Shown piece after piece: positions 1-9,516 of a stretch of DNA of 50,475 nt. The position numbers and the translations under genes are program-made. Source of the stretch: a virus. The notes under the pieces were generated by a model, which did no database searches, had not been told where the DNA came from, and saw only the letters and a program-made list of their open reading frames with translations. Location: positions 1-50,475 of the IMG/VR virus record IMGVR_UViG_3300049791_000009. One strand, given 5' to 3'. The number at the start of each line of letters is the position of its first letter. The stretch's first letter is position 1.

Positions 1-127
1 GGGGAGGGGTGAGTATACTTGCATTGTCCCTCTAGAATTTCTACACAGAATGACAAGGGATGGAAAGTTGGTCCGTTGAAGTTCCTCTCGTACATTTTAA
101 GTTATATCTAAGGAAACGTAAGAATGA
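1..127. repeat. Exact terminal direct repeat, left copy (127 bp)
   Basis: Bases 1-127 are identical to 50349-50475, read base by base. The repeat ends inside the start codon region of the first late gene. Its length equals a common maximum k-mer of short-read assemblers, so it is best read as the overlap of a circularly closing contig. A real terminal redundancy of this exact length is possible but less likely. Confidence 0.97.
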
Positions 128-408
128 CACAGTCAACAATTCTAGCTGCCGGTAACACCTCTGCCACTTCCACTGATGTAGTGGTAGCTGCTGGTGCTCA
201 TGTACACATTGGTATCTTCGGAGTAGCAGGCACATACTTACCTGCTGGCTTCGATATGGCAGTTATGATGGACACACCTAATGGTGATTTAGTATATAAC
301 CGGCTAGATGATGGGAGACAACAAATCCATGTCATCGGCCCTGGTACTTGGCGTGTAGTGCGTGCTGCATACACTGGCTCAGCCTTTGGCGTATTCTTGG
401 AGGCTTAA
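124..408 (+). CDS. Small putative tail or virion protein, first gene of the late operon
   Basis: A 94-aa protein starting at an ATG with a good AAGGA ribosome binding site 8-12 nt upstream. It is rich in Ala, Thr and Val in the first 25 residues and looks beta-rich with no membrane segment, signal peptide or catalytic motif. It sits only 6 bp before the first tailspike gene and opens the rightward late operon, so a small virion or tail-fibre accessory role is likely. I do not recognise a family. The long leader upstream (1-123 and the end of the window) is the probable site of the late promoter. Confidence 0.75.
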   Translation: MTQSTILAAGNTSATSTDVVVAAGAHVHIGIFGVAGTYLPAGFDMAVMMDTPNGDLVYNRLDDGRQQIHVIGPGTWRVVRAAYTGSAFGVFLEA

Positions 409-414
409 GTATTT

Positions 415-3123
415 ATGACAGATATAACTTTAGTCCCCATTACTGGCGCAGCTAACCTCTCCGCTATTAATAATAACTTCGCTAAGGTACAAGAGAGCGT
501 CAACAATGATGTCTTAAATCTTGCTGGTGGTAACAACACCATGAACCAAGATATTGACATGAACGGGAATGACCTCCTCAACCTTAATACTGATGTTGAT
601 AACCCTAGCGGGCTAATAACTTTAGGCCAAGCTGATGCTCGTTATTACAATGTAAGTGGCGACACTCTCACTGGCCCTATGAATGCGGCTGGTCAACACG
701 TCACCAACCTCCCTGTGCCTAGCGTTGGCACTGAACCTATGCGTAAGGCTGAGTTCGATGCTCAGGTAGTGGCACAGGATGTAAGGGATGATAGTCAAGA
801 TGCTCTTGCTGCTACCACTAAGAGTCAGGCTGTACGAGCTCCTGATGGGGAGGCCATTCCAGCCCTGCCTATAGCGGCAGGACGTGCTGACAAGCTAATG
901 AGCTTTGATCCCTTTGGCAATCCTGTAGCCATTGCTGCTGCTAACCAAAGTGCCACAGATCTTGAGTTACGCTTGGCAGACCCTACCGACCCGCTCAAAG
1001 GGGTGGGGATGGTGGGGCGGGCAACACGTCAAATCAAGACTGTGGCCGAATTGCGTACAGTGCCGGGGCGTTATGATCAGGACAGAATTGATCTTGTTTC
1101 AGTGCTTGGTGGTTGGGAATCCAATGTCTTGTACCCTTTTCCTTCCGGTAAAGGTAGCTTTGTTTGGAGTTCAACTTCTGTTGCTACAGATGATACTGGG
1201 GTTGTTGTTGCGGTTACAGGGGTTACAACCGGACGATGGATCAGGGAGTTCGATGGCTCTGTAAATGTAACGTGGTTTGGGGCCATCCCTGATGGATTGA
1301 CTCACTGCTCTGCTGCCTTCCAACTAGCCGTGGATAATTATGCGTCGGTGTACATACCGCCTGGGAAATTTGTCCTTAACAACTATACTACGCACCCGCT
1401 TATCTATACCACCGGACTAGTTGACTGCGGAATTAAGATCACTTCTGCACAGAAGTGTGTAGAGTTGTACGGCGCAGGTGAATCCACGCTGCTACTATCT
1501 GAACCTGGGGTTCGCTACAACTCACTGATCAGTATATATAATGTCACTGACAGATTGATCCACTCATTCAATATGGATGGCCTATACGACCGTAGTGGCT
1601 CAGCATTTCTTGCAGGCATCATTGGTATACGTGCGCAGTCGATCCTCCGATGCACTATGCATAGCTTGAAGATCACCAACTTCACCTATCACTGCTTGGC
1701 TATGTACGGCGGCAGTAATGCCGTGACCGAGCCTGCCTGCTCGTGGTGCAAATGCCATGATCTATACCTAGATGGGGGCGGGCAGACGTCGCTGTTGGTA
1801 TACTCGTCCACCTTCACTGGCTTGGTTCTGCCCAACGAGTTCATAGAATTCACCAATATTTTCGCCATGAACTCCCACGTCTATTTCGGCGTAGAGGTGC
1901 GTAAGAGCAAAAACATCACCTTCGCCAACTTAATCGCCAATGGTAATACCAAAGGTGGCGTGAACCTTGAGGAAGGTGCAATAAATTGCAAGTTCGTTAA
2001 CACGGTCGGTAAATTTAATGGTGCCTATGGCCTGCATATGACAGGGAACGGCCTTGAAAATGTGACTGGTAATAGCTTTGTTGACTTTGATTTTTCTGAG
2101 AACACGGCACATAACGTACTAGCCTTCCAAGGTGCTGTTGGTAACTATTTCATCCGGGGTAACTTCAATAGCGCCGTTAACGGTAATGGTTGGAGAAGTG
2201 AGGACACCAGCTCATTTGGTAACTACTTTCGCCAAGTAGAGTGCAAGGATAATCCAGATGAAGGGCTACTATTCCAGAACTACGAATATCTGGACGATGT
2301 AACTATTACAGGTAACGGACTTCGAGGGGTAACAGTCTTCGGTGCATCCCGGCACAGGAACGTAGTTTCTCGCAACAACGGAACAAATATCACTACTGTG
2401 GTTGGAAAGATCCATGACATTTCAGACTGTGATTTTGGGCCTAAGCATGCAATATACACTAAAGATTGTATTAAGGCTGGTCAGTTCATTGAGGTTAACC
2501 GAGCAGGCCGATATGCAAATGGCGGTACAGACATCACAGAAGAGACTGATGCAACTTCCATCTCTACCTTGGTTTGGAAAACATCCGTCCACTTTGGGGC
2601 ACTAATTGCTATCCCTACTGGCGTATTTACAGGTTCTAAATTTACCCACCTGGAAGTAATATTTAGAGTAAAAACTGACGGACCATCCAGACTGCTACGG
2701 GATATCAACGGTGCTACCAACATCACCATCCCAACAAATACTGACTGGATTCCAGTTTCTTATCTAATCCCTATTGCTGGGCTTACTGCCTCGTCAGTGC
2801 TGAACATCCGTTACGAAACGAGTGGCGGGTATGTGATGATGGATGGATATCAGTTGGCTCTACATGATAGCCGTGACATCTCAATCAGCATAACCCCGGC
2901 CTCTGTGGCGGCTGCCACAGCAGTCGAGCAAACCTTCACTGCAACCGGCGTATTGGTTGGCGATGCTATTTCAGTATCGCCGCCAAGTATTACGGCTGGT
3001 GTGGCCCCGATGTGTGCTCGTGTAACCGCCACAGATACAGTCGCTATCACCTTCATGAATGCCACGGCAGGTGCTTTAGTCCCGGCAGCGGGGGCATACC
3101 GACTACAGTTTACGCGTGCTTAA
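415..3123 (+). CDS. Tailspike 1, right-handed beta-helix
   Basis: A 902-aa receptor-binding tailspike, probably a homotrimer that binds or degrades host surface polysaccharide. Residues 1-60 form an anchoring domain whose pattern (MTDI, N-NNF, MNQDIDMNGNDLLN) is shared with the 155-aa protein at 3188. A linker-like stretch follows, then a pectate-lyase-type beta-helix from about residue 285, opening with the typical WFGAIPDG turn and running through many short Asn/Gly-rich coils to about 760. The last 80 residues (ITPASVAAATAVEQTFTATG onward) look like a small C-terminal trimerisation or capping domain. GGAGG lies 11 nt before the ATG. The family is clear from the layout; the sugar substrate cannot be told. 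Confidence 0.9.
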   Translation: MTDITLVPITGAANLSAINNNFAKVQESVNNDVLNLAGGNNTMNQDIDMNGNDLLNLNTDVDNPSGLITLGQADARYYNVSGDTLTGPMNAAGQHVTNLPVPSVGTEPMRKAEFDAQVVAQDVRDDSQDALAATTKSQAVRAPDGEAIPALPIAAGRADKLMSFDPFGNPVAIAAANQSATDLELRLADPTDPLKGVGMVGRATRQIKTVAELRTVPGRYDQDRIDLVSVLGGWESNVLYPFPSGKGSFVWSSTSVATDDTGVVVAVTGVTTGRWIREFDGSVNVTWFGAIPDGLTHCSAAFQLAVDNYASVYIPPGKFVLNNYTTHPLIYTTGLVDCGIKITSAQKCVELYGAGESTLLLSEPGVRYNSLISIYNVTDRLIHSFNMDGLYDRSGSAFLAGIIGIRAQSILRCTMHSLKITNFTYHCLAMYGGSNAVTEPACSWCKCHDLYLDGGGQTSLLVYSSTFTGLVLPNEFIEFTNIFAMNSHVYFGVEVRKSKNITFANLIANGNTKGGVNLEEGAINCKFVNTVGKFNGAYGLHMTGNGLENVTGNSFVDFDFSENTAHNVLAFQGAVGNYFIRGNFNSAVNGNGWRSEDTSSFGNYFRQVECKDNPDEGLLFQNYEYLDDVTITGNGLRGVTVFGASRHRNVVSRNNGTNITTVVGKIHDISDCDFGPKHAIYTKDCIKAGQFIEVNRAGRYANGGTDITEETDATSISTLVWKTSVHFGALIAIPTGVFTGSKFTHLEVIFRVKTDGPSRLLRDINGATNITIPTNTDWIPVSYLIPIAGLTASSVLNIRYETSGGYVMMDGYQLALHDSRDISISITPASVAAATAVEQTFTATGVLVGDAISVSPPSITAGVAPMCARVTATDTVAITFMNATAGALVPAAGAYRLQFTRA

Positions 3124-3187
3124 TGTTACTGAGCAAGTACCACTCTGTAAAAGCTCAAGAGACGCAGTCCCTTAGATGAGATAATTT

Positions 3188-3655
3188 ATGACTGACATAG
3201 CACTAACCCCCATAGCCTCTGGGTATAATCTTTCCAAGATTAACACTAACTTCGGTGTAGTAGAGGAGGCAATTAATAACGGCGTTGTCCATGTAAGTGG
3301 TGGTGGCAACGTTATGAGTCAAGACCTAGATATGAATGGCAATGACTTGCTTAACGTTCATATTGACCCAACCGACCAAACGGGTCTTGTTGTTAGACAG
3401 GAACTTACTGACGAGATCAGTGCCAGGGTTTCTGGGGACGTGTCCCTACAAGATCAGCTCAATGGAACTAACCCACCAATGGGCTCAGCCTTCAGCACTA
3501 TTAGCTGGCATGGGCAGAGAATTACCAATAGCATCACCATCCCTGACAATGTAAATGCTTGGTCCTTTGGCCCCCTAATTACACTTGATCCAGGTGTAGT
3601 AGTTACTATTGGGGCAGGCTCTTTCTGGACTGTTGCCTTCGGAGAAGTAGTTTGA
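3188..3655 (+). CDS. Tail fibre/tailspike anchor protein (adaptor)
   Basis: A 155-aa protein whose first 60 residues are homologous to the N-terminus of tailspike 1 (both start MTDI and share QD-DMNGNDLLN). It lacks a beta-helix. After about residue 65 it has a short coiled region and a beta-rich C-terminus. It overlaps the next tailspike gene by 4 bp (TTGA), so the two are probably co-translated. The natural reading is an adaptor that docks on the tail like spike 1 does and carries spike 2, giving a branched receptor-binding apparatus. Function is inferred from homology within the window and position. Confidence 0.8.
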   Translation: MTDIALTPIASGYNLSKINTNFGVVEEAINNGVVHVSGGGNVMSQDLDMNGNDLLNVHIDPTDQTGLVVRQELTDEISARVSGDVSLQDQLNGTNPPMGSAFSTISWHGQRITNSITIPDNVNAWSFGPLITLDPGVVVTIGAGSFWTVAFGEVV

Positions 3656-5154
3656 GTACGCTAAGAACTGACACCTTACAAACTCCAGATGGGCTTACCT
3701 CTGTTGAAGTAGCCGATCTAGTTGCCATTCCAGCGTTTATTACGACTCTGGCATCTCCAGGGGGGGCTGCTGCTGTGGGGGCTGTTAACCCCGCTGGGGG
3801 CACCACTACTGTACAGGCTGCACTTAATGCCAGCATTGTTAGGGTAGATTCAGTGGCAAGTGCCCGGCTAGTGCCAGCAACTACACTTGGCGTCATAGAG
3901 ACTGCCGGTTACTATGCGGGCTCTGTTAATGGTGGCGGCCGGTATCGGGCAGACTTGTCAGATGTCATTTCTGCTGATGACGGCTTCTTGGTATTGGTAT
4001 CTACAGGCGGAGTCCGCAGAAAGCTCATCTACACTGACAGAGTAACTGTAAAGCAAGCTGGGGCCAAGGGCGACTTTAACCTGACCTCTGATACTGGCAC
4101 AGATGACACAGCCCGCCTACAAGTAGTGCACACTAACACGCCTAGCGGAGTAGAGATCTACTACCCGTTGGGTCTGTACTTAGTGACTACAAAGATTGTG
4201 GCGAGTGGTGGATCTAACATCAAGTTCCAGTCTAGGGCAACCACCATTAACAATGCTCAGTGCGCTCTCGTTGGCTCTCTTACTTTGGATGGCGTCATTG
4301 AGATTCAATCAAATGGCTCAGTCTTTAGTTCTAAAGTAGAGAACATGGTTGTTACTCGGCGTACAGGGACTTTTGCTAGTACTGTCCGAGGGATCATTAC
4401 TAGTGGCACAGACCAAACTACGCTGATCGACTGTGCAGCATTCCGCCATGGTATTGGCCTCCATGCTGCTGGCCAACTAGCCCCATACTACATCCGCCTG
4501 AACACTTGGAGTTGCTCTGGCACACATGTAAAGATCTCCACTTGTGTAGAGCCACGGTTCACCAACTGCCGCTTTGGGCGTAATGGCGGACCTGACTTTG
4601 TTTGTAACTCCTACATCCAAGTGGATGGCTCTGGTGGCATTCAAGTAGACACTGTAGAGTTCTTGGGGTGCCAGTTCAACCAGTCTGGTAACGTCGTCAA
4701 CCAAGTCATTGAGTTTATAAACTACAACAACCCTAATGGCATCTTTGGATTCACTGACTGCCATATGGAAATGTGGGGGACATTTGTAGTTGGTATTGGC
4801 ACAGGAACTACCAGACTCCAGCGGATCAAGTTCAATGGTTGCACTATAACCTCTGGCGGTAGTCAGATTATTGGCGGCCCTATGGCAGGCGTTCTTGAGG
4901 ACTTCCAGGCCAATGGTTGCACTATGGCTGGTATCCTCACCTTTGACCTCGTAACGTCCGCTAGCGTTATTGGAGGCTCTCTGGCTGGCAACCTTGTTAT
5001 CAATGGCGGCAAGACTATCGTTACAGGGCTTGATGTCACAGGTAACGTCACCTTGAGTGGCACCTCAGGCAAGTTGACACTTACTTCTTGCCACATCTCT
5101 GGCATTCTTACTAACACCTACACTGGGACAGCTTCTATTAGCGGGAACATCTAA
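3652..5154 (+). CDS. Tailspike 2, pectate-lyase-like beta-helix
   Basis: A 500-aa second spike. It starts at a TTG that overlaps the stop of the adaptor gene, with GGAG about 8 nt upstream. Residues 1-130 form an N-terminal part with an Ala/Gly-rich hinge. From about residue 134 the motif VKQAGAKGD followed by GTDDTARLQ is typical of the start of pectate-lyase-3 type helices in phage spikes. The rest shows regular short coils, with a Thr/Gly-rich end (VTLSGTSGKLTL). It lacks the anchor domain of spike 1, so it is expected to attach through the 155-aa adaptor. The substrate is unknown. Confidence 0.85.
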   Translation: MSTLRTDTLQTPDGLTSVEVADLVAIPAFITTLASPGGAAAVGAVNPAGGTTTVQAALNASIVRVDSVASARLVPATTLGVIETAGYYAGSVNGGGRYRADLSDVISADDGFLVLVSTGGVRRKLIYTDRVTVKQAGAKGDFNLTSDTGTDDTARLQVVHTNTPSGVEIYYPLGLYLVTTKIVASGGSNIKFQSRATTINNAQCALVGSLTLDGVIEIQSNGSVFSSKVENMVVTRRTGTFASTVRGIITSGTDQTTLIDCAAFRHGIGLHAAGQLAPYYIRLNTWSCSGTHVKISTCVEPRFTNCRFGRNGGPDFVCNSYIQVDGSGGIQVDTVEFLGCQFNQSGNVVNQVIEFINYNNPNGIFGFTDCHMEMWGTFVVGIGTGTTRLQRIKFNGCTITSGGSQIIGGPMAGVLEDFQANGCTMAGILTFDLVTSASVIGGSLAGNLVINGGKTIVTGLDVTGNVTLSGTSGKLTLTSCHISGILTNTYTGTASISGNI

Positions 5155-5156
5155 CC

Positions 5157-5654
5157 ATGATAAACAAAGAAGACCTGCTAGACAGTTGTGGTAGGCCGCT
5201 TACTCAGAGTTTGTTCCTAGAGTTGGGCTACTCTGAGTATTCAGTCTACACCCTTAAGGAGCATGACTACGCTTACAAGGGCAAGAACTACCCGTCTCTG
5301 AAGCGTCTCTACTTGAGAGAAGAGGATGTAACAGAATATGAGTTCGCCACCAAGCACCTGCTTGGCTGGCAGCACTGGAAGCGTCTCTGCGAGAACAAAC
5401 AGATCCGTAAGCACATTGATGATTGGCGGGAGGAGCTGGAGTTGAAGATCCGCTCCCAAGCCATTCGTGATATGCAGGGTCTGTGTGCCTCTGAGAATGG
5501 AAACTTCTCCGCTGCTAAGTTCCTTGCGGATCGTGGTTGGGAGAAGCGTGCTCCAGGACGCCCTAGCAAGATCGACAAAGAGAAAGAGGACCGTCTTGCT
5601 GACCGCCTCTCCGATGAATTCACTGCTGATATTATTCGGCTGAAGACTAAATAA
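5157..5654 (+). CDS. Putative terminase small subunit
   Basis: A 165-aa, highly charged protein directly before the large terminase, with stop and start codons overlapping (AATAATGG). Its position, size and composition fit the DNA-recognition subunit of a T7-like or phiEco32-like packaging motor. The middle part (WREELELKIRSQAIRDMQ) is a predicted amphipathic helix and the C-terminus is basic and acidic in turn. No helix-turn-helix can be assigned with certainty. The call rests mainly on gene order. Confidence 0.7.
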   Translation: MINKEDLLDSCGRPLTQSLFLELGYSEYSVYTLKEHDYAYKGKNYPSLKRLYLREEDVTEYEFATKHLLGWQHWKRLCENKQIRKHIDDWREELELKIRSQAIRDMQGLCASENGNFSAAKFLADRGWEKRAPGRPSKIDKEKEDRLADRLSDEFTADIIRLKTK

Positions 5655-7261
5655 TGGATGAAGATTGGCTTTTAGAGGCTGAGAAGAAGCTCAAGCGTAT
5701 GCCAGCTCAGGCTCGTGAAGTCAGAGAGCGTGCTGAAAGCGACCTCTTCTTCTTTGCCCAGCTAGTTAACCCTGGCTATATGTACGGAGAAGTCCACAGA
5801 GAAATCTTCATGTGGATGCAGGAGTATGATTTGTTTGGGCAAGGCACACAGCTTTGCTCGAACAAACTCATTATGCTCCCACGAGCCCACCTGAAGAGCC
5901 ACATGGTGGCTACATGGTGTGCATGGATAGTGACCCGTCACCCTGAAGTTACAATGCTCTACGTGAGTGCTACAGCCACTCTGGCTGAGACCCAGCTCTA
6001 CGCTGTAAAAAACATTCTTGGCTCTAGCCTGTACATGCGTTACTGGCCTGAGTATATCAACCCACAAGAAGGCAAGCGGGAGAAGTGGTCTTCGACTAAT
6101 ATGTCTGTAGATCACCAGAGACGTCGTAAGGAGGGCATACGAGATGCTACCATATCCACAGCAGGACTCACTACCAACACCACCGGATGGCACGCAGACA
6201 TCGTCGTCGCAGATGACTTGGTCGTACCAGAGAATGCCTACACAGAAGACGGACGGGAGTCAGTTTCCAAAAAGGCTAGCCAGTTCACTTCCATCCGAAA
6301 CGCTGGTGGGTTCACAATGGCTTGTGGCACCCGCTATCACCCAGTAGACATCTACAACACTTGGAAGACTCAGGTGTACGATGAGTACGATGATGAAGGC
6401 ATTAAGATTAATGTCTTGCCAGTCTGGGAAGTAAAAGAGTTTGTTGTAGAGCGGGATAACATCTTCACTTGGCCTCGTACCATTCGTGATGATGGGAAAG
6501 CTTTTGGGTTCGACATACGTGTGCTTAGCCGCATCAGAGCTGAATACTCTGACCGAGTGCAGTTCTATGCACAGTACTACAATGACCCTAACGACCCTGG
6601 CAGTGATCGCATCAACCGTGAGAAGTTTCAATACTGGAACCCACGAGCGCTCAAAAAGGAGGGCAGTAAGTGGTTCTACGCTGATCGTAAGCTTAACGTC
6701 TATGCAGCGGTAGACTTTGCATTCTCCCTCTCCAAGTCTGCTGACTACACAGCAATCGTCGTCATTGGCATTGACTGTGACAACAACGTGTATGTCCTAG
6801 ACATTGACCGGTTCAAGACTGACAAGACGCTAGAGTACTTTGAACACATCAAGGAGCTTCATTCTAAATGGAACTTTAATAAGTTTCGGGCAGAAGTTAC
6901 GGTAGCCCAGAAGGTTATCGTTAACGCAATCAAGGACTACGTGCAGAAGGATGGTTTGAGACTCGCTGTAGAAGAGTATCGCCCCAACCGCACCGAGGGC
7001 TCTAAGGAGGAGCGTATTGCTGCCACCCTCGAACATAAGTATGATAACCTGGAGATGTGGCATTTAGAGGGCGGCTGGACCACCGTGCTTGAAGAAGAGC
7101 TCGTTCTTAGTAGGCCAGCCCACGATGACATCAAGGACGCCTTAGCGAGCGCTGTAGGTATTGCTGTCCCCCCTATGAAAAGCAGGACTTCTAGTATTAA
7201 AGAGTTCTTCTCCACAAACAAGCAGACGTCGCGTTTCGGTGGCGTAGCCTTCAAACACTAA
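5654..7261 (+). CDS. Terminase large subunit (packaging ATPase and nuclease)
   Basis: A 535-aa packaging motor. The ATPase part has a deviant Walker A (LPRAHLKSH, about residues 75-83), the form found in many T7-like terminases, and a Walker B (IVVADDLV, about 182). The RNase H-like nuclease part begins with AAVDFAFS around residue 351, with the first metal-binding Asp, and ends with DDIKDALA near residue 491, the usual last acidic residue. Length is normal for the family. It lies between the small subunit and the portal, separated from the portal by 9 bp. Confidence 0.95.
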   Translation: MDEDWLLEAEKKLKRMPAQAREVRERAESDLFFFAQLVNPGYMYGEVHREIFMWMQEYDLFGQGTQLCSNKLIMLPRAHLKSHMVATWCAWIVTRHPEVTMLYVSATATLAETQLYAVKNILGSSLYMRYWPEYINPQEGKREKWSSTNMSVDHQRRRKEGIRDATISTAGLTTNTTGWHADIVVADDLVVPENAYTEDGRESVSKKASQFTSIRNAGGFTMACGTRYHPVDIYNTWKTQVYDEYDDEGIKINVLPVWEVKEFVVERDNIFTWPRTIRDDGKAFGFDIRVLSRIRAEYSDRVQFYAQYYNDPNDPGSDRINREKFQYWNPRALKKEGSKWFYADRKLNVYAAVDFAFSLSKSADYTAIVVIGIDCDNNVYVLDIDRFKTDKTLEYFEHIKELHSKWNFNKFRAEVTVAQKVIVNAIKDYVQKDGLRLAVEEYRPNRTEGSKEERIAATLEHKYDNLEMWHLEGGWTTVLEEELVLSRPAHDDIKDALASAVGIAVPPMKSRTSSIKEFFSTNKQTSRFGGVAFKH

Positions 7262-7270
7262 GGAAACTAC

Positions 7271-9025
7271 ATGAGCGTGTCCGTTGCTGAGCTAAAGACC
7301 GTACTAGTACAAGACGATTACAGTGGCTGGGTGAGCTGGCTATGGAATGATTACAATAACCAGCGTCGTGGCAAGATTGACGAGTGGAAAGAGTTGCGTA
7401 ACTATGTGTTCGCTACTGATACCTCCACCACCTCTAACTCAACCTTGCCTTGGAAGAACTCCACAACCACTCCTAAGCTGTGCCAGATTCGAGATAACCT
7501 CCACTCTAACTATCTAAGCGCATTGTTCCCTAATGACGACTGGCTGCGTTGGATGGGCTATACCAAGGATGACTCGCTTAAGCAGAAAGCAGCCACCATT
7601 GAAGCGTACATGGCTAACAAGTGTCGGGAGAGCCACTTCCGTACCACTATGTCCCGCCTGATCTATGACTACATCGACTATGGCAATGCATTCAGCACTG
7701 TAGCCTTTGAGGCGAAGTACAAGACGATGCCTGACGAGGCCTTAGTCCCAGACTATATTGGACCCAAGGCCGTCCGTATCAGCCCTATGGACATTGTGTT
7801 CAACCCTCTTGCTGATGACTTCATGAACTCGTTCAAGATTGTCCGCTCAGTCAAGACTGTAGGTGAACTCAAGAAGCTAGCACAAGATGAGCCCGAGCAA
7901 GCATTCTGGACTAAGGGGTTAGAGCGTCGTGAGAGAATTCAACGCATGCTCGGTGGCTACTCTATTGAGGATTTCGATAAAGCTTGTGGTTATAGTGCTG
8001 ATGGTTTTGGTAATATGTACTCCTACTTCATGGGGGACTTTGTAGAGATTCTTGAGTTCTACGGAGACTACCATGACCACAGCACAGGTGAGCTTAGCAC
8101 CAATCGTATGATCACTGTAGTAGACCGTGGCTGCTGTGTACGCGATGAAGCCATCCCAACGTGGATGGGAGGCGCCCCAATCTTCCACGTAGGCTGGAGG
8201 TTCCGTCAAGACAACCTGTGGGCTATGGGCCCTCTGGACAACCTTGTAGGTATGCAATATCGCATTGACCACCTAGAGAACTTGAAAGCGGACGCTATGG
8301 ACTTGGTAGTCCACCCACCTCTTGCTATTCAGGGTGAAGTGGAGGAATTCACTTGGGGACCAGGGGCTGAGATTCACTTCGATGAAGGCGGCTCTGTAGG
8401 TTTGCTATCTCAAGACATGAACAGCCTTATCATGGCCAACAACGAGATTCAAATGTTGGAAGATAAGATGGAGTTGTATGCTGGCGCTCCTCGTGAAGCT
8501 ATGGGTATTCGCACTCCTGGAGAGAAGACCGCCCTGGAGGTTCAGACGCTCTCTAACGCTGCTGGACGCATCTTCCAAGAGAAGGCAACCTCCTTTGAGA
8601 TTGAACTCCTAGAACGCACTCTAAACGCTATGCTAGAGTCTGCTAGACGCAACCTCGATGGTAGTGACACCATCCGTGTGCTCGATGATGACATTGGCGT
8701 ACAACAATTTCTGAGCATCACTCGGGATGACATCACTGCTAATGGTAAGATTAGGCCTATCGGTGCTCGTCACTTCGCTAAGCAAGCTCAGGACCTCCAG
8801 AATATCATTGGTGTATTCGCCTCTCCTATCGGTCAGATGATTGCTCCACACACCTCTGGCAAGGCTATGATGAAGTTTGTAGACGATGTAACTGGCCTCA
8901 AGGGTTATGACATCTTCCGACCTAACGTTGCTGTAGCGGAACAACAGGAGACAGCAGCTCTGGTTAACCAAGCACAAGAAGATAATCAGATGGCTGCTAC
9001 AGCCCCCGTAGAGGGTGGTCTCTAG
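7271..9025 (+). CDS. Portal (head-tail connector) protein
   Basis: A 584-aa protein following the terminase with AAGGA 5 nt before the ATG. The N-terminal WLWNDYNNQR region, the central MQYRIDHLENLKADAMD helix and the end, rich in Gln, Asn and Ala, fit the T7-like podovirus portal family. It would form the 12-subunit ring through which DNA is packaged and ejected and on which the head-tail adaptor sits. Position (TerL, portal, scaffold, capsid) supports this strongly. Confidence 0.92.
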   Translation: MSVSVAELKTVLVQDDYSGWVSWLWNDYNNQRRGKIDEWKELRNYVFATDTSTTSNSTLPWKNSTTTPKLCQIRDNLHSNYLSALFPNDDWLRWMGYTKDDSLKQKAATIEAYMANKCRESHFRTTMSRLIYDYIDYGNAFSTVAFEAKYKTMPDEALVPDYIGPKAVRISPMDIVFNPLADDFMNSFKIVRSVKTVGELKKLAQDEPEQAFWTKGLERRERIQRMLGGYSIEDFDKACGYSADGFGNMYSYFMGDFVEILEFYGDYHDHSTGELSTNRMITVVDRGCCVRDEAIPTWMGGAPIFHVGWRFRQDNLWAMGPLDNLVGMQYRIDHLENLKADAMDLVVHPPLAIQGEVEEFTWGPGAEIHFDEGGSVGLLSQDMNSLIMANNEIQMLEDKMELYAGAPREAMGIRTPGEKTALEVQTLSNAAGRIFQEKATSFEIELLERTLNAMLESARRNLDGSDTIRVLDDDIGVQQFLSITRDDITANGKIRPIGARHFAKQAQDLQNIIGVFASPIGQMIAPHTSGKAMMKFVDDVTGLKGYDIFRPNVAVAEQQETAALVNQAQEDNQMAATAPVEGGL

Positions 9026-9099
9026 CTTACCCCTAGTACTGGTATAACTTTTCTCCTAGGGCCTCCCACAGAGGCTCACAGGAGCTTACAGAGGCATAC

Positions 9100-9348
9100 A
9101 TGAAACAATCCTGGACTAGTGGGCTTAACAAAGAGCTTGCAGTGGACGTAAGGGCGAACTATAAGGAGTCGCTAGTAGTCCGTAGACGCCTAGTGAAGAT
9201 GCTCACAGATAAGATCAACGCATCATCGAAAGAAGGACGCTCTAAACTCCTGTACGACAACCCTAACTGGGCGCTCTTACAAGCTGACCAAAGAGGGTAT
9301 GAAAGAGCCTTCGCAGAAATAATTGATTTAATTGATGAGGGTGTGTAG
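9100..9348 (+). CDS. Conserved small protein between portal and scaffold
   Basis: An 82-aa basic, helical protein of unknown function, starting at an ATG preceded by a weak AGAGG site. It has no Cys, no membrane segment and no recognisable motif. It is followed by a 168-bp AT-rich spacer without genes, so it closes one transcription block before the scaffold and capsid genes. A minor virion or assembly role is only suggested by position. Confidence 0.7.
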   Translation: MKQSWTSGLNKELAVDVRANYKESLVVRRRLVKMLTDKINASSKEGRSKLLYDNPNWALLQADQRGYERAFAEIIDLIDEGV

Positions 9349-9516
9349 TCTTTTCTCTCAAAAAAGAGTATAGTATATACTATATATAAGTATACTCTAG
9401 TACACTACTAACAAACATATATTCTTCTTTCTTTTTAATTATGCTTTTGCTCTTGATCTTCTAAGAGCGTAATAGAAGATTGTTAGGAATACTTATAATA
9501 CTAATAGGAATACACA
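9349..9516. promoter_or_regulatory. AT-rich palindromic spacer before scaffold/capsid genes
   Basis: A 168-bp spacer in a region where genes are otherwise tightly packed. It holds an inverted repeat (AGAGTATA at 9366-9373, TATACTCT at 9392-9399) enclosing the palindrome AGTATATACT, and a perfect TATAAT at 9494-9499, 18 bp before the scaffold start. No -35 box was found at the usual distance. A promoter serving the capsid genes is likely, but its exact form is not shown by the sequence alone. Confidence 0.5.

Noticed and set aside
1-60. Two-box element in the leader (GTGTAGAAATT on the - strand)
   Set aside because: Only a partial match to box B; no box A at 7 nt upstream.
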